Assembly: GCA_030374805.1 (NCBI GenBank)
Contig: JARGSG010000099.1
Span: forward strand, 206,841 to 270,840
Length of the DNA stretch: 64,000 nucleotides
Reading direction: 5' to 3'
DNA from: Gracilaria gracilis
Taxonomy: Eukaryota > Rhodophyta > Florideophyceae > Gracilariales > Gracilariaceae
A program made the position numbers and the translations under genes. Positions 41,830-52,501 of this stretch are shown in pieces; within the stretch, counting starts at the first letter, position 1; the number at the start of each line of letters is the position of its first letter. The notes below the pieces were generated by a model, which worked only from the letters and a program-made list of their open reading frames with translations, was not told where the DNA came from and searched no databases.

Positions 41830-42624
41830 TGTAGTGCAATGCCCCAATGGGGGAAAGAACCACGAAGACGTTCGGGATCTTCCTCACACGAGGTAGCACA
41901 GCAAGCAGAACCCTTCCAGGGATGACACCACTAAGTCGGGGTGTAAGGCCGAGGCCACCCTTCACGACGAGCGTAGGAAGGTGAGACAAGAAGGTATTCC
42001 GCGTGAGCGGCGTGTGTGTGTTATTCACCAAGGAGGCGAAGTGTCCACAGTGTGGCGAGTGCGACGCGGTGTCAGCACAGGCTGCGAGTGGCGGAGTAAC
42101 CACCCAAAAGCAAGGGGAAAAGGGAAAGGAAAGAAAAGGAAAAGGGGAGTCCACAAGATGTGGTTAAGGATACGGCAAAGCCTGTGGAAACCTTATACAA
42201 GGGCGCACGCGGCAGCGATTGGTAAATACTCCCAATAGAGGGTTCGTTTAGGGGATGCAGGGAGGATAGACAGTCCGTAGGCTACGGGATATCTCTCCAA
42301 GGAGGAGTTGAGTACCGCCGAAGGCAAAGCAGTCTAGAGCCAAAACCCTGGTTGGGGAGGTTTACTGGGTGCGACGGCATAGTTGCCGGCGCACTAAGTA
42401 GTGTAGCTCGCCTCCCGTACTGTACGGCAAATACCATAACAATCTAGAATACCCCCATAAAGGGTGCAGAATTACCAGCCATGCTGTGCCAACCTCCTGG
42501 ACTCTGCCGTGTCCCACGTGTCCCATCCACCAACGTGGCCATCGTATGTAGTGATAATTAACCCAGCCGACATGTGGGAAATAACTAAGTCATGGGAATC
42601 CCTCAAGGAGGGCGTTGCACTTCA
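41830..42624 (-). repeat. 3' LTR of element A
   Basis: 795 bp, ending in the TG...CA inverted dinucleotides (plus strand TGTAGTGCAATGCCCC ... GCGTTGCACTTCA). It differs from the 5' LTR of the same element at roughly one base in 30-40 by eye. Confidence 0.9.
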
Positions 42625-42637
42625 TATCCCCCTCCTT
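42625..42637 (-). other. polypurine tract of element A
   Basis: On the minus strand AAGGAGGGGGATA lies directly against the 3' LTR, the normal position of the plus-strand primer. Confidence 0.75.
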
Positions 42638-42671
42638 AGCCGAGGGCGCGACTCTTTTCGCGAGCGACTCG

Positions 42672-43760
42672 ATGGCGGACCAAGGCTATAAAGAAACGAC
42701 CCCCTCCGGCTCGCCGGCAATTCCCTTCGACCCAGCGCACACCACACCTGCCTACGCAGCGCATACTCCTTCACAAGGCGAGTCCCTCCGACAACGCGTT
42801 CCTCGAGCCTCACCAGCGCACTCAACTTCCCCGGCTACGCCGGTTATCGACTTAACCATCACCGAAATGTCCGGTCAGCAACCGAACCACCCTCCGCAGG
42901 GATACTTCACCGGCTTCCAGTCCGTCCCCCTGCCACAGGGCAACACCAACCAACAACTTCCGCAAGGCGGCAACCAACCTGCGCAAGCAGGGGCGCAAAC
43001 AGGGGCGCTCCCGACGACGCAGCCCACGGCTCACCCGTCTAACCAACCCGTTGCGGGGGCAGGCCTGCTAGCGCCTCACCCGATGGGGGGAGTCATACCA
43101 GCCGGCATGCCGGTGCGCGTCTGGCCGCATTACGATACCCTGGTGGGGTTGAATCCGAACAATCGGTTCCACTCCCTCAAGTTGAGGCACGCGCCCTGGT
43201 ATCATCCATTGACAGTCCTCAATGAGGCATTGGTCATGGCGTACGCTGATGCGACCAACACCCTTCCGAGGGACCTACCCGCCGACGTCATGGGGCCGTG
43301 GGATTGGAGGAACCGCATAGCGATTCCTACCCATCATATCCGTCGTGACGGCAGACAATCGGTGGCTAGCGCACACGCGGCGCTCGTCATGCTCGGTTAC
43401 CAACGGCTTCGCCGGGCTCCATTCGAGTTCCCGATCCCCGCGGGGTACGACTTTGATGTCGCGTTTTACCGCACACGCGGAGAGATGACGTACTGCGACC
43501 CCCTTGCGGCGTTAGAAACCTTCACATGGAGGAACTTTCCCGCAGCGCCGCAAATAGCCATGTGCTGGGAGCGACCGATACTTCGGGCTGAGTTCCGCTA
43601 CCTTCCTCGGGCGTCCCGGTCGAACTTCCTTCAGAACTTCATCCGTTATGAACGGCGTTGGCGCTCCCGATTCGGGTTCTTCGTTCCATACCAAAACTTG
43701 GAGGTAGAGCGCATCGCTGCACCCCACCGACGTGGTCGGTACGTCCCACTCCCAGAGTAG
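42672..43760 (+). CDS. antisense ORF between pol and 3' LTR of element A, function unknown
   Basis: The 362-aa frame runs from ATG 42672 (MADQGYKETTPSGS) to TAG 43758-43760, opposite to gag and pol. The first 140 residues are Pro/Gln/Thr-rich and probably disordered. Residues about 150-360 look globular (VRVWPHYDTLVGLNPNNRF, HHIRRDGRQSVASAHAALV, YDFDVAFYRTRGEM, SRSNFLQNFIRYERRWRSRF). I recognise no domain. The matching region of element B keeps the frame except for a one-base change next to the start. Antisense ORFs in this position are known in some plant Gypsy elements. A role in regulating the element or as an extra structural protein is only speculation. Confidence 0.6.
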   Translation: MADQGYKETTPSGSPAIPFDPAHTTPAYAAHTPSQGESLRQRVPRASPAHSTSPATPVIDLTITEMSGQQPNHPPQGYFTGFQSVPLPQGNTNQQLPQGGNQPAQAGAQTGALPTTQPTAHPSNQPVAGAGLLAPHPMGGVIPAGMPVRVWPHYDTLVGLNPNNRFHSLKLRHAPWYHPLTVLNEALVMAYADATNTLPRDLPADVMGPWDWRNRIAIPTHHIRRDGRQSVASAHAALVMLGYQRLRRAPFEFPIPAGYDFDVAFYRTRGEMTYCDPLAALETFTWRNFPAAPQIAMCWERPILRAEFRYLPRASRSNFLQNFIRYERRWRSRFGFFVPYQNLEVERIAAPHRRGRYVPLPE

Positions 43761-43902
43761 TGGTCCTCCCTGGAGGCGTGCCGGGGGGTGTTATGTTGAA
43801 CTGCCCCCGGTCTTCACCTATATGGGGTCGTTCCTCCTCACGGATCCCCGGTTGGGGCTATGGTCGGTTGTGGTGACCGAGTGGGCTACCCGCTTCGCGG
43901 CA

Positions 43903-44550
43903 TAGGTCCTCACCGAGGCCTACGACCAGTATCGGCTTTGGTACGTACAACCCCGCGTGCGGGCAGCCATCCGTAGCCTGGAATTGCGAATCCCCCTTGG
44001 GGGTACTGCCAACGAGGAAGAAAAGCTGGGGATACTCGATTACATCGAGAACGTTCAGTTGGACGAGGTTCCCATCGAACAGAGTGGCCGTCGAGACGGT
44101 GGTAGTGGCGGTTCCGGTCCCGGACTCGGGCGCAATACCCCGCTCGCGGGCGACTTCGTGTATTTCGACCCGTGGGACTACCAGAAAATCAGCCGCGAGC
44201 AAGCGGAAGAATTCCGGGCTGCCCCGCGTGAAATCCCCAGCGACCACCTGCGAGGGTACGTCGACTCGGACGATTATTATCACGCTTACAGCGGGGCCGA
44301 TCCAATGGTGGATAACGACCCCGATGCATCGGGCGAGACGGTCGGAGACGACGGTGACGAAGCCGACGCGGTCGGGAATGACAACCAAGTTGGTAACGCT
44401 CCGGCGGAGCCGGGTTCGAATACTCCCGCTGATCCCAATACGGGGCAGTCCGCTGCGGCGGTGACGACGGAACAAGAAAATGTTCTTCCTCCGCCTTCGG
44501 CGAACGCTGGATCAGGCAATCCCAGTTCTGGGCCGCTTAATGAGCACTAG
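43903..44550 (+). CDS. second antisense ORF of element A, acidic C terminus
   Basis: After the 362-aa ORF, another frame (+1 relative to it) is protein-like: VELPPVFTYMGSFLLTDPRL, WSVVVTEWATRFAA, a TAG at 43903-43905, then VLTEAYDQYRLWYVQPRVRA and 197 further codons to TAG at 44548-44550. The tail is rich in Asp, Gly and Pro (ADPMVDNDPDASGETVGDDG). The same TAG is present in element B. The frame may originally have been fused to the upstream ORF by a frameshift, or be a separate reading unit that is now broken. Confidence 0.5.
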
Positions 44551-44835
44551 ATCATTGCTCGCTTCCTGCGTGGTGCAGGCCTCAGCGCCACCGAAGCTTC
44601 GGGTGATGTCGTCGAAATGGCGGATGCCCTGGCGAACCGCCTCGGCGGGGGTGCTCCACCTAGTGGGGGTAGCGGCTCGAACCACTAGTGCCCGTCCCGG
44701 GTTGTCTTCCGGTTCGACCGGCTCTTCCATGACAACATGATGAACACAACGTAAACTTCCCGTCCTCGACGGTCCTTCTTCAATTATACTTCTATTCGGT
44801 CTTCCTTCTTTTCTCCCGTCCTGGACGGGGACCAA

Positions 44836-46395
44836 TTATCCCACTTGGGCTCTTTCCAGCGTGCCTGGTAGTGCGGTGCCGGCGCGCCGGTGATACTGTA
44901 CGACCCGTGATCGGGGGAGATGTTCGATCGGTTCCTCTGTATGCCCTTCGGGGCCATAGCCGTACCAATGGACGCGGTAGAGCAGGTCGCCGTTCCCGTC
45001 GTAGGAATGCCCGATTACTAGGTCGAAGACGTACTCCTCCACGTACACTTCCCGGCCTTGCCGTATTGTCGTCACTTCGCGTGGAGCGGTCTTTTCATGG
45101 GGTAAAGTGTCCCTCAAGAGGGTGTCGGGGCCCACCGAGGTCGTATCGGTGCCGCCCCTACAGGGTGCTGGTATCCCACTTGGGTGGTAGTCGCCCCGTA
45201 TTGCAAGTCTGCGTGGGTCGATCCGCCTTGGCGATAACGTTGTCGTCGTATCCCCCGGCGGGGGTGCTCCGCGCTCAGCGGGAAGGGGCGCGTGCGGTGC
45301 GTCCGCCCGCGTACGGGCACGTGACTCCAACAATGTTTGGCTAGAATTTGCCCTAGTCCGATCCGCCCTCCTGGCGCGTGGACCCTTCAACGGCTGCGCC
45401 GTGCCCTGCTGGCTTAGCACCCCGCGTGCGGTGGCTATTTCTGGTAAGCCGATGTGTGCTGTGCTGGTCTCGTGTGGGGCGTGTACAGCACTCTTCCCGT
45501 GTGGGGCGTGTACAGCCGGCGCTGTGCCCGCTACTTGGAGAGGTTTCGACTTGGTCGGGCGTAGTGTGCCGTCGTAGACGGGTGCCAACTCCGGAGCGGC
45601 CGGTGTCGTGCTGGCAGTGCCAGGTTCTACCGAGACGCTCGGAGTGCGACTGCGCAAGCGCGCCTTGCCCTTCATGGGGGTAGTTGCCTCGCCACGAGGT
45701 GTTGCATTCCCAGTGCTGGGTTCCTCTGCCGCAGCGTCCTCCCGTCCGGAGGGCCCCACTGACAGGTGCTTACGAACGTTTTCCGAAGGGATGGTGTTCT
45801 CCAGGTGCTGCGACAACTGCGATGCAGGTTCAACTGCCTCCAAGGAGGGTTCGTCGACGTTCGGGGACGACAAACCCTGAGGGGGGCTTGGCACTGCAGC
45901 TCGACTGTCGTTCCGCGAGAGCGGCAGAGATCCTGCGGCACCTTCCCGTGCTTCACGGCGCGAATTACGTTGCGACGGCGAAAGATCCCCATCGGAGCAG
46001 CTGTTTCCCTCCCCTTCCTTAGACGGAGCAAGAGGGGGTGCGTTGGGGGTCCCCGCTTGGCGGGTGTTAATCCTACCATGGGCGGTAGAAGAAGAAGGCA
46101 TTGGGCCATGTAGGCCTGAGTGTTCCGGCTGTGCCGGCGTTTCCGATAACATCGGAATATCTAAGAGGCCCCGGGTGGGGTGTGGTAGAACTGAAGGTCG
46201 TTCGACCACAGATGTTCCCGGATTGTCCGGTGTTGCTGTTCCCGTAGAAACGGAAGTACTGTCCAGTACTACCTCCGACGAGGGTGGAGGGGCCAGGACA
46301 ACGCGATCGCGGGATAACCGCTCGTGCGTATCTCCCATCTTCACCACAACAGTGTCGGTAGTTGTAGATATCACCCTGAAGGGGTCGTCCGCCAC
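44836..46395 (-). pseudogene. pol C terminus of element A: Ser/Pro-rich linker and chromodomain-like module
   Basis: 519 codons are in the same frame as integrase but separated from it by a TAA. Just before, the frame reads YYNPERKRRHKLSPVADDPF, the usual sequence after integrase. A long disordered Ser/Thr/Pro region follows. The last 75 residues (REVYVEEYVFDLVIGHSYDG, LLYRVHWYGYGPEGHTEEPI, HLPRSRVVQYH) resemble a chromodomain, which in chromoviruses directs integration to marked chromatin. The aromatic positions are only partly conserved. Stop TAA follows AQVG. Confidence 0.75.
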
Positions 46396-46455
46396 TGGCG
46401 AGAGTTTGTGACGCCTTTTCCGTTCCGGGTTATAGTACTCCTTTCGTACATAGAT

Positions 46456-47580
46456 TTAGTTACCAGCCGCGATTGGCGGAGTGTCAGGACGCCGTAAGCG
46501 GTTGTCAAAATCACGCTTGTAAGCGGCCTGGGCACGTTCGATAGACTTCCGCGTAGCGGGAACCAACTTGGTTAGCCATTGTTTCCAATTGTTACGGTTG
46601 TCGCCCACGGATGGGAAGGTTCCAATCGTAGCTTGCGGTTCCAACGCCACAGGCGGGGGCGAACGGGATAGTACCAACTCAAATGGCGATACCCCGGTAG
46701 TCCGGTGAACCTGAGTGTTGTAGGCGAAGGTAATCGCATCAGTGTACAGATCCCAAGTCTTTGGGTGGTCAGCAACGTACGAACGCAGAGATGCGAGCAT
46801 TGTCCGGTTAAACCGTTTGACTTGCCCATTACATTGGGAATGATAAGTAGTTGTGAACAGGTTCTTTACATCCAGGATGCGACACACATCCTGGAAGAAC
46901 CTGGACGCAAACTGCTTTCCGTTGTCGGATAACAACTACACTGGAGGTCCATACGCAAATACCCAATGGGTAGCGAACGCGTTAGCCACCGTGAAGGCGG
47001 ATATCCTCCGAAGAGGGACTGTCCGAACCAGCTTCGAGAAGCGGTCGGTGATGACAAGTAAAAACTTGTTGCCCCGCCTCGTTGTAAGGAGTGGTCCGAG
47101 AATGTCGATCGCGACAAACTCGAGCGGTCCTCTGGCGGGGAAAAGCTTCAGTGCCTTGCTGTTCTTCCGAAGTTTAACTCGGTTCTTTGAACATTCTGTA
47201 CAGAAACGTACCGTGGCGTAGCAATCCACCGCCATGGCGGGCCAGTAAAAGTCCCTTCTCAGGGTGAGATAAAGCTTCCGGCCTCCGGCGTGACGACCGA
47301 TCTTCGGGTAGTGCGTTAAATGCAACACCCGCGACTGCAGAGAATGCGGAACCACGACTTGTGGGTTTGCCTCAACTGTCATTGTGAGGTATCCTCGGTC
47401 GTCCACCTCGAACGGGAGTACCGCACCACCGTTAAGACGGGCGCGTATCTCTACACAAAAGGGGTCTCCGAACTGCTCTCTTACTAGTTCTTTTGGAGTA
47501 ATGGGAACAAAATTCCCCGGTGGGGGTTTCTCAGTGGCACCCTCGCCAGAGGCGAGGAGTTCGTCAAAGCCAGCATCCAT
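46456..47580 (-). pseudogene. integrase of element A, split by an in-frame TAG
   Basis: The first part (46936-47580) carries the HHCC zinc domain (LTHYPKIGRHAGG, RFCTECSKNR) and the first catalytic Asp (PLEFVAIDILGPL). A TAG at 46936-46938 interrupts the frame just before the second Asp (LLSDNGKQFAS, still Asp here). The position of the catalytic Glu is Lys (HSQCNGQVKRFNR, AAA at 46816-46818). The enzyme should be inactive. The end AAGN is followed by TAA in the same frame as the chromodomain part. Confidence 0.85.
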
Positions 47581-47595
47581 ATCCGGATCTTCCGG

Positions 47596-50220
47596 CTAAT
47601 CCGGATCTTCCGGTTCTATTCCGTCCACGACGAAGCACGGGATTTCATCATCTTCAGTTGCGAGGGCTTCCCCACTCGTGGTTAGACGCCAAAGCGCATC
47701 AGCCTGAGTGTTCAACGCTCCCTTCCTATATATGACTGTGAAGTCGTATTCCGCTAAGCGGAGTCTCCACCGCATGAGGCGGCCCGATAGATCGGAGATA
47801 TTCATCAACCACCTCAATGAGGAATGATCCGTGTATACGGTAAATTGAACACCCATAAGATAGGGGCGGAGAGTGGAAAGCGCCCACACAACGGCGAGAC
47901 ACTCTTTCTCTGATACAGAGTAGTTCCGTTCGTGAACGTTCAGCGAACGCGACCAATAAACAATTGGCTTCCGTTCCCTTTCTGGGGTGGTTTGGAAAAG
48001 AGCGCAACCGACTTGGTAGTCGCTCGAGTCCGTATCCACGGAGTACGGCAATCCCAATTTGGGTAACGATAGGATCGGTGCTGACGTGACAGCCTCCTTT
48101 AAGGAGTTGAACGCATCCGCTTGCGCGGGCGTTAAGGGTTCCAGTTTCGGTGGCTGTCCTTTACAAAGTAGCGTGTTAAGCGGCGCCGCGATATCCGAAA
48201 AGTTCGGAATGAACCGTCGATAGACGTTGACTAGCCCCAGAAAGGACCGGAGTTCCGTCTGAGTACGGGGTTGCTTTGCCTCAACGAGGGATTTGACGCG
48301 AGCTTCCTCGATCGACAGCCGTCCAGGACGGATCACGTGTCCCAGATACTTGATCGTATCTGTGAAGAACTCACATTTCCTCAGCTTGAGGGTAATACCA
48401 GCATCCCGTAACACGGTTAGGACTTCCCGCACGTGGGTGACGTGGTCGTCAAGGTTATCTGAGAAGACGATGATGTCATCCAGATATACCAAACACGACC
48501 GCCACTTGAACCTGTTGAGCAGGATATCGACCGCTCGTTGAAACGTAGCGGGGGCGTTGGTTAAACCAAACGGCATCCGCTTGAAGCGGTAGGAACCAGA
48601 GTGACAGACAAACGCTGTCTTGTCGCGGTCCTCTTCCCTTACAGGTACTTGCCAATATCTCCAATTGGCATTCAACGCCGTGAACACGGTCACATCGCCA
48701 AGCGAGTCAATGCACTCGTCCATACGCGGTATGGGGTAGCTGTCCCGTACAGTTACGGCGTAGAGCCGGCGGTAGTCGATACAAAATCGCCACGTGCCGT
48801 CGGTCTTCAATGCCAGTACAACTGGAGAAGCCCAGGGGCACTGAGCGGGTTCAATCACCCCGGCGCGGGGCATCTTGTCCACTTCGAACGGCTCCTCCTC
48901 CCGAGCTTTCGGTCCTGCCCTGTACGGGGGTTGCACAACCGGACGCGCGTTCGGCAACAAGTCGATACGGTGTTCCGTCGCAGAAATCTCTCCAAGAGAG
49001 CCATCCCACATAGTGGTAAATTCTCGTAGCATTTTACGGAGTCGATCGCGGTGCGAATCCGGTACATGACCGAGGTCCAGCTCTTCGAGAGCCTTCACCG
49101 GGTCAAGCCGGTCGCAGCTTCTGGGACCACGCTGTCCTGTGTCGGAAACAGGTTGCAAATCCGAATCATTCGGCGACTTCCCCGTTGAAACGGCGGTGTC
49201 CTCCCCCTCCTTAGACGAAACTTCGGGGTTCTCTGAACTGTCTCCCTCCTGGGAGGTAACCAATCCGAGAACATCGGCAGCAGTCATCCGCGTCCAGAGC
49301 ATCGCGAGCGGGTGCGGGGTGACTGATCCAATCACTTGGTTCTTTACCAGATACTGGGGCTTGGTGCCAAGGTTGGCAACCAAGATTCGAAACGGAGTAT
49401 CCGGGTGCACCTGCACAATTCCGTTTGCAAAGGCGAGTTGACACTTCTCGTACAACGAGGAAAGGGGCTGTACGACCCGAATGCCGTGTTGACGGGAGTT
49501 GACCTTCACCATAACCTGGGACTCCGGCGGTAAAGTAACCGACGCGGCAACGCGGAGCTTCGTTGACTCCCGCGTGGCGGGCGATGGTTCCTGCGCAGCA
49601 GGCAGCGGAACTTGCTTCTGTGAAGCGCGCTTAAGCGGGCGACGAACAATCGGTACCGATGATCCGTCGTCGAGTTCCACACGCCTGAGGCGCGGCCGGA
49701 TTGCTTCGACAAACCTGTCGCAGTAATCGCATCCCAGTTTAACTGGCGCAGCCAACGAACGGCAGACGACAAAGTCGAGCTTCACCATAGAGGTGCCCAA
49801 CCGGGCGACCAAGTCGACGGTTCCCACCGTTGATAACGGGTTGTTATTCGCGTCAGCGACGTTCGGGACCGCTTCGGAGTGGATACGAGACCACACCAGC
49901 GGGGGAAATACGGACTCCACGACGAAGTTCGGGCCAGCACCTGTGTCCAGGACAGTTAGAAATCTTACCAGAAACTGGGGGTTGAGGCCAAGATCGGCGT
50001 AAACTTTATAGTTTCGCTTGGCCATGACCATGATTCTATTCGGGATCCGGTTATTCTTTACCCGTATCCACGGTCGACGCAGAACACCCAAGTGTTCTGA
50101 ATTTGCGTCAGCGGTGTCACTGCTTGACAGGATCTTCACCGGGGAGCGATGCAACGACGCCTTGGGCGTCTGCTACCTCGACTCTGAGGGCGCCTCTCCC
50201 TGAGGGGAGACTCCCTTCAT
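47596..50220 (-). pseudogene. protease-reverse transcriptase-RNase H part of pol, element A
   Basis: The frame begins at ATG 50218-50220, which overlaps the gag stop as ATGA in another frame, and meets a TAG at codon 16 (50173-50175). The 852-codon body includes the protease DTGA motif (VLDTGAGPNFVVES). The RT contains FCIDYRRL, FTALNANWRYWQ, MPFGLTNAPATFQ and the catalytic YLDDIIVFS. The RNase H contains PYSVDTDSSDY, EKECLAVVWAL and VYTDHSSLRWL. The first RT catalytic Asp, normally in LDAN, is Asn (AAT at 48670-48672). The copy also has Tyr in YRRLYAVT and Cys in AQCPWASP, where element B has Asn and Ser. It ends at TAG 47596-47598, after which the frame continues into integrase. Confidence 0.88.
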
Positions 50221-52391
50221 TTGTTTTCCTGGGCTTCCGCCTGCGGCGGCTGCTCAGGCTCCTCCACAACGAGGGCTCGGATTCCTCGCTGAGGGTTTTC
50301 TACGTGAGTGGTGTTTGGAACGTACGCCTGCTGGGCGGGGGCAACCGACTTCATCGGAGCGGACCGCGCAGACGGGAGAGCATGCGAAAGGTCCAACTTC
50401 GCGCGCAAGTACGATGCGATGGGCACTGTGCGCTTCTCCTCTGGGGTCAGGGCTTCGTAGTTCGACACTACTTTAGCCATTTTCCTCAGTGAGAGGAGGC
50501 ACTGTGGCGATGTGTGACCGTGCGTGTAGCACAGGTGACACATCAGTCGCAACAGTCCTGCTTGCAGGTTATCCTTCCGAATACCGGTGAAACGAACCAC
50601 AAGGCGTGGGTCCCTCCACCCAGGCCGTTGAAAACGGGTACCTTTATTCGAATATGGGATTGAAGGCGCCGTCACACGACGGTTGTCCCCGTACAGCGCT
50701 GGGTCTGCCAGCACTGTATCGAACGTGGTCTCCGTCGTTGACGGGAGTTCCGTAGTCGGTACGGAGAGGACTTCGACGTGCGCCAACTGCACGTTGTCAT
50801 ATCCCTGTTGAGGGTGTTCAGCCGCTACCAGCGAGAGCGACGGGGAGCGGTCCTCCATCACCAGTGCTTTCGCGGACTTCGACCTCGAATGAGGAACCCG
50901 AGCACGTACTGCATCACCCTCCGCACGTGCCGCTTGGACAAACTCGAGGTAGATAATCCTCGGCTTGTCCTCCCGACGTCGGACAACGAGTGACTTGATG
51001 GCTGGGCTCAGCCCATCGATGAACATCGTACAACGTTCCACAGCGGGGTAGACATTACCACAGCGGTGGAAAGTCTTGTTAAGGCGTACCGAATAATCGG
51101 TTTCAACCTTGTCGGGGCGCTGACTTGTATCCCTCAAAGCGAGGATCGCGGACTGAATGGCGTCATTTGTCGCGTATGACCTCAAGAGGTATTGGATGGC
51201 TTTAGGCCAGCACGTCACCCCTCCTTCGGAGGCTCTGGTGGAACCTCTTACAGAGTGATACTGGTCTTCGGCCACCCCCCGTAAAAAGTACGGCAGCGCC
51301 ACGTAGGCTTGTTCTTCGTTCATACCGAGTATATCGGCTTCCGCGACAAAGCGGGCAAAAAAATCTAACACCAGGATTGGGTCGTCTCCAGAAAAAGTCT
51401 GGTTTCGGAGTGAGAGCTGCATTCGCTTGATGCAATCCTTCACTCTTCCCGTTCCACGACGTGTACGCTTCAGAGAGGAGTCTTCTAACCGATAGTATCG
51501 GTACGAAAGTAACTTGCGATACATCCTATTCGTAGGTTTCAATTCGCGGAGTCCGGAGTGTCTTCTATCCTTCGTACGGGAGCTGATCGCCCCCTCGGAG
51601 ACAGAAGACCGCTTTGAGCGGGAAGAACGCCCGCGGCGACCATCCTCCGACTCGGAGTCTGAAGAAGTAGACCCATCCGAGTGACTCGGGTTGGAATCCG
51701 ACGAGGTCGGTGTATCCGAATGATCGTTGTAGCGTTTGGAATTTCGCCTACGGCGGCCTTTGCCTGTTCTAGCGCGCTGTTCGCGTTGTGACACGGCAAC
51801 AACCGGATCATCCGGGGAGTCTTTATCCATTATTATGGTTTGCTCCAACGTCTCTAGACGGGCGCGGACGCGATTGAATCGCTCCTCAATCCCTTCAACG
51901 AAGTCGGTGGGCGAACCCAAACACTCCAACATTTTGTTGACATCAGACCGCAATACGCGGAGGTCTTCAGGAACATCCTCTGCAGAGGTACTCTCGATCA
52001 CCTCACGGAGGGCTCGAAACTCCCCTACAAGGGCATTATGGGCGGCACGCAAGGTGCGTACCTGGTTCTCCAGGGAAGTCCCCTGGGAGGTGTTGGCGAC
52101 CTCCTGACGGGGCTGTATTGCCGCGGCAGCGGAAGTTGATTGGGGCACAGGCGGTGCCCCAGCAACGGCCGGAGCCGGGCCAGCTCCACCTTTGGAGTTG
52201 GCCAACGGAGGCAACGGAAGGTCCCGGGGTTCCCGGTGTCGGCTCGAAGTCTGAGAGGAAACCTTCGCGGCGAGGGTTGAACCAGCCCGAATCTGGATAT
52301 TGGAAATCACCCGATCAGCAGGAACATCCCCACCATCGTGGGAGCGGCTGCGGGTAACTGCCGGCTCCGCACGAGATGACTTCCGAGACAT
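50217..52391 (-). CDS. Gag of element A
   Basis: The 724-aa frame is intact from ATG 52389-52391. It has a basic/Ser-rich N terminus and a predicted coiled coil near 105-200 (LENQVRTLRAAHNALVGEF, IEERFNRVRARLETLEQTI). A Ser/Arg-rich region comes next, then the capsid-like core (FSGDDPILVLDFFARFV, AYVALPYFLRGVAEDQ). A canonical CX2CX4HX4C zinc knuckle (CHLCYTHGHTSPQC) lies near residue 630. Gag packages the RNA in virus-like particles. Only one residue differs from element B (Val versus Ala in KMAKVVSN). Intact gag beside broken pol suggests that selection, gene conversion or recent duplication has preserved it. Confidence 0.9.
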   Translation of the reverse strand: MSRKSSRAEPAVTRSRSHDGGDVPADRVISNIQIRAGSTLAAKVSSQTSSRHREPRDLPLPPLANSKGGAGPAPAVAGAPPVPQSTSAAAAIQPRQEVANTSQGTSLENQVRTLRAAHNALVGEFRALREVIESTSAEDVPEDLRVLRSDVNKMLECLGSPTDFVEGIEERFNRVRARLETLEQTIIMDKDSPDDPVVAVSQREQRARTGKGRRRRNSKRYNDHSDTPTSSDSNPSHSDGSTSSDSESEDGRRGRSSRSKRSSVSEGAISSRTKDRRHSGLRELKPTNRMYRKLLSYRYYRLEDSSLKRTRRGTGRVKDCIKRMQLSLRNQTFSGDDPILVLDFFARFVAEADILGMNEEQAYVALPYFLRGVAEDQYHSVRGSTRASEGGVTCWPKAIQYLLRSYATNDAIQSAILALRDTSQRPDKVETDYSVRLNKTFHRCGNVYPAVERCTMFIDGLSPAIKSLVVRRREDKPRIIYLEFVQAARAEGDAVRARVPHSRSKSAKALVMEDRSPSLSLVAAEHPQQGYDNVQLAHVEVLSVPTTELPSTTETTFDTVLADPALYGDNRRVTAPSIPYSNKGTRFQRPGWRDPRLVVRFTGIRKDNLQAGLLRLMCHLCYTHGHTSPQCLLSLRKMAKVVSNYEALTPEEKRTVPIASYLRAKLDLSHALPSARSAPMKSVAPAQQAYVPNTTHVENPQRGIRALVVEEPEQPPQAEAQENK

Positions 52392-52480
52392 CGGTAAGAA
52401 GCGTTCAACGGGAGAAACACGGAATCTTCCAGAAAAGTAGATAAGTCACCTCAAAGAGGGAAAGCAACACACCAACAATC

Positions 52481-52498
52481 CTCTAAATGGGGAGACCA
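52481..52498 (-). promoter_or_regulatory. primer-binding site of element A
   Basis: Three bases inside the 5' LTR, the minus strand reads TGGTCTCCCCATTTAGAG. The leading TGG pairs with a tRNA CCA end, and the following bases with a tRNA acceptor stem ending GGGGAGA. The tRNA identity was not determined. Confidence 0.7.
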
Positions 52499-52501
52499 GT
52501 T

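Noticed and set aside
42460-42690. 75-aa ORF overlapping the LTR (MQNYQPCCANLLDS...)
   Set aside because: It repeats in every LTR copy and is contained in the LTR. There is no domain, and it is more likely chance.
45378-45683. Plus-strand ORFs opposite the chromodomain region of element A
   Set aside because: Frames with Cys/Arg-rich nonsense that mirror the sense frame. They were not treated like the antisense ORFs near the 3' LTR, which are long and protein-like.
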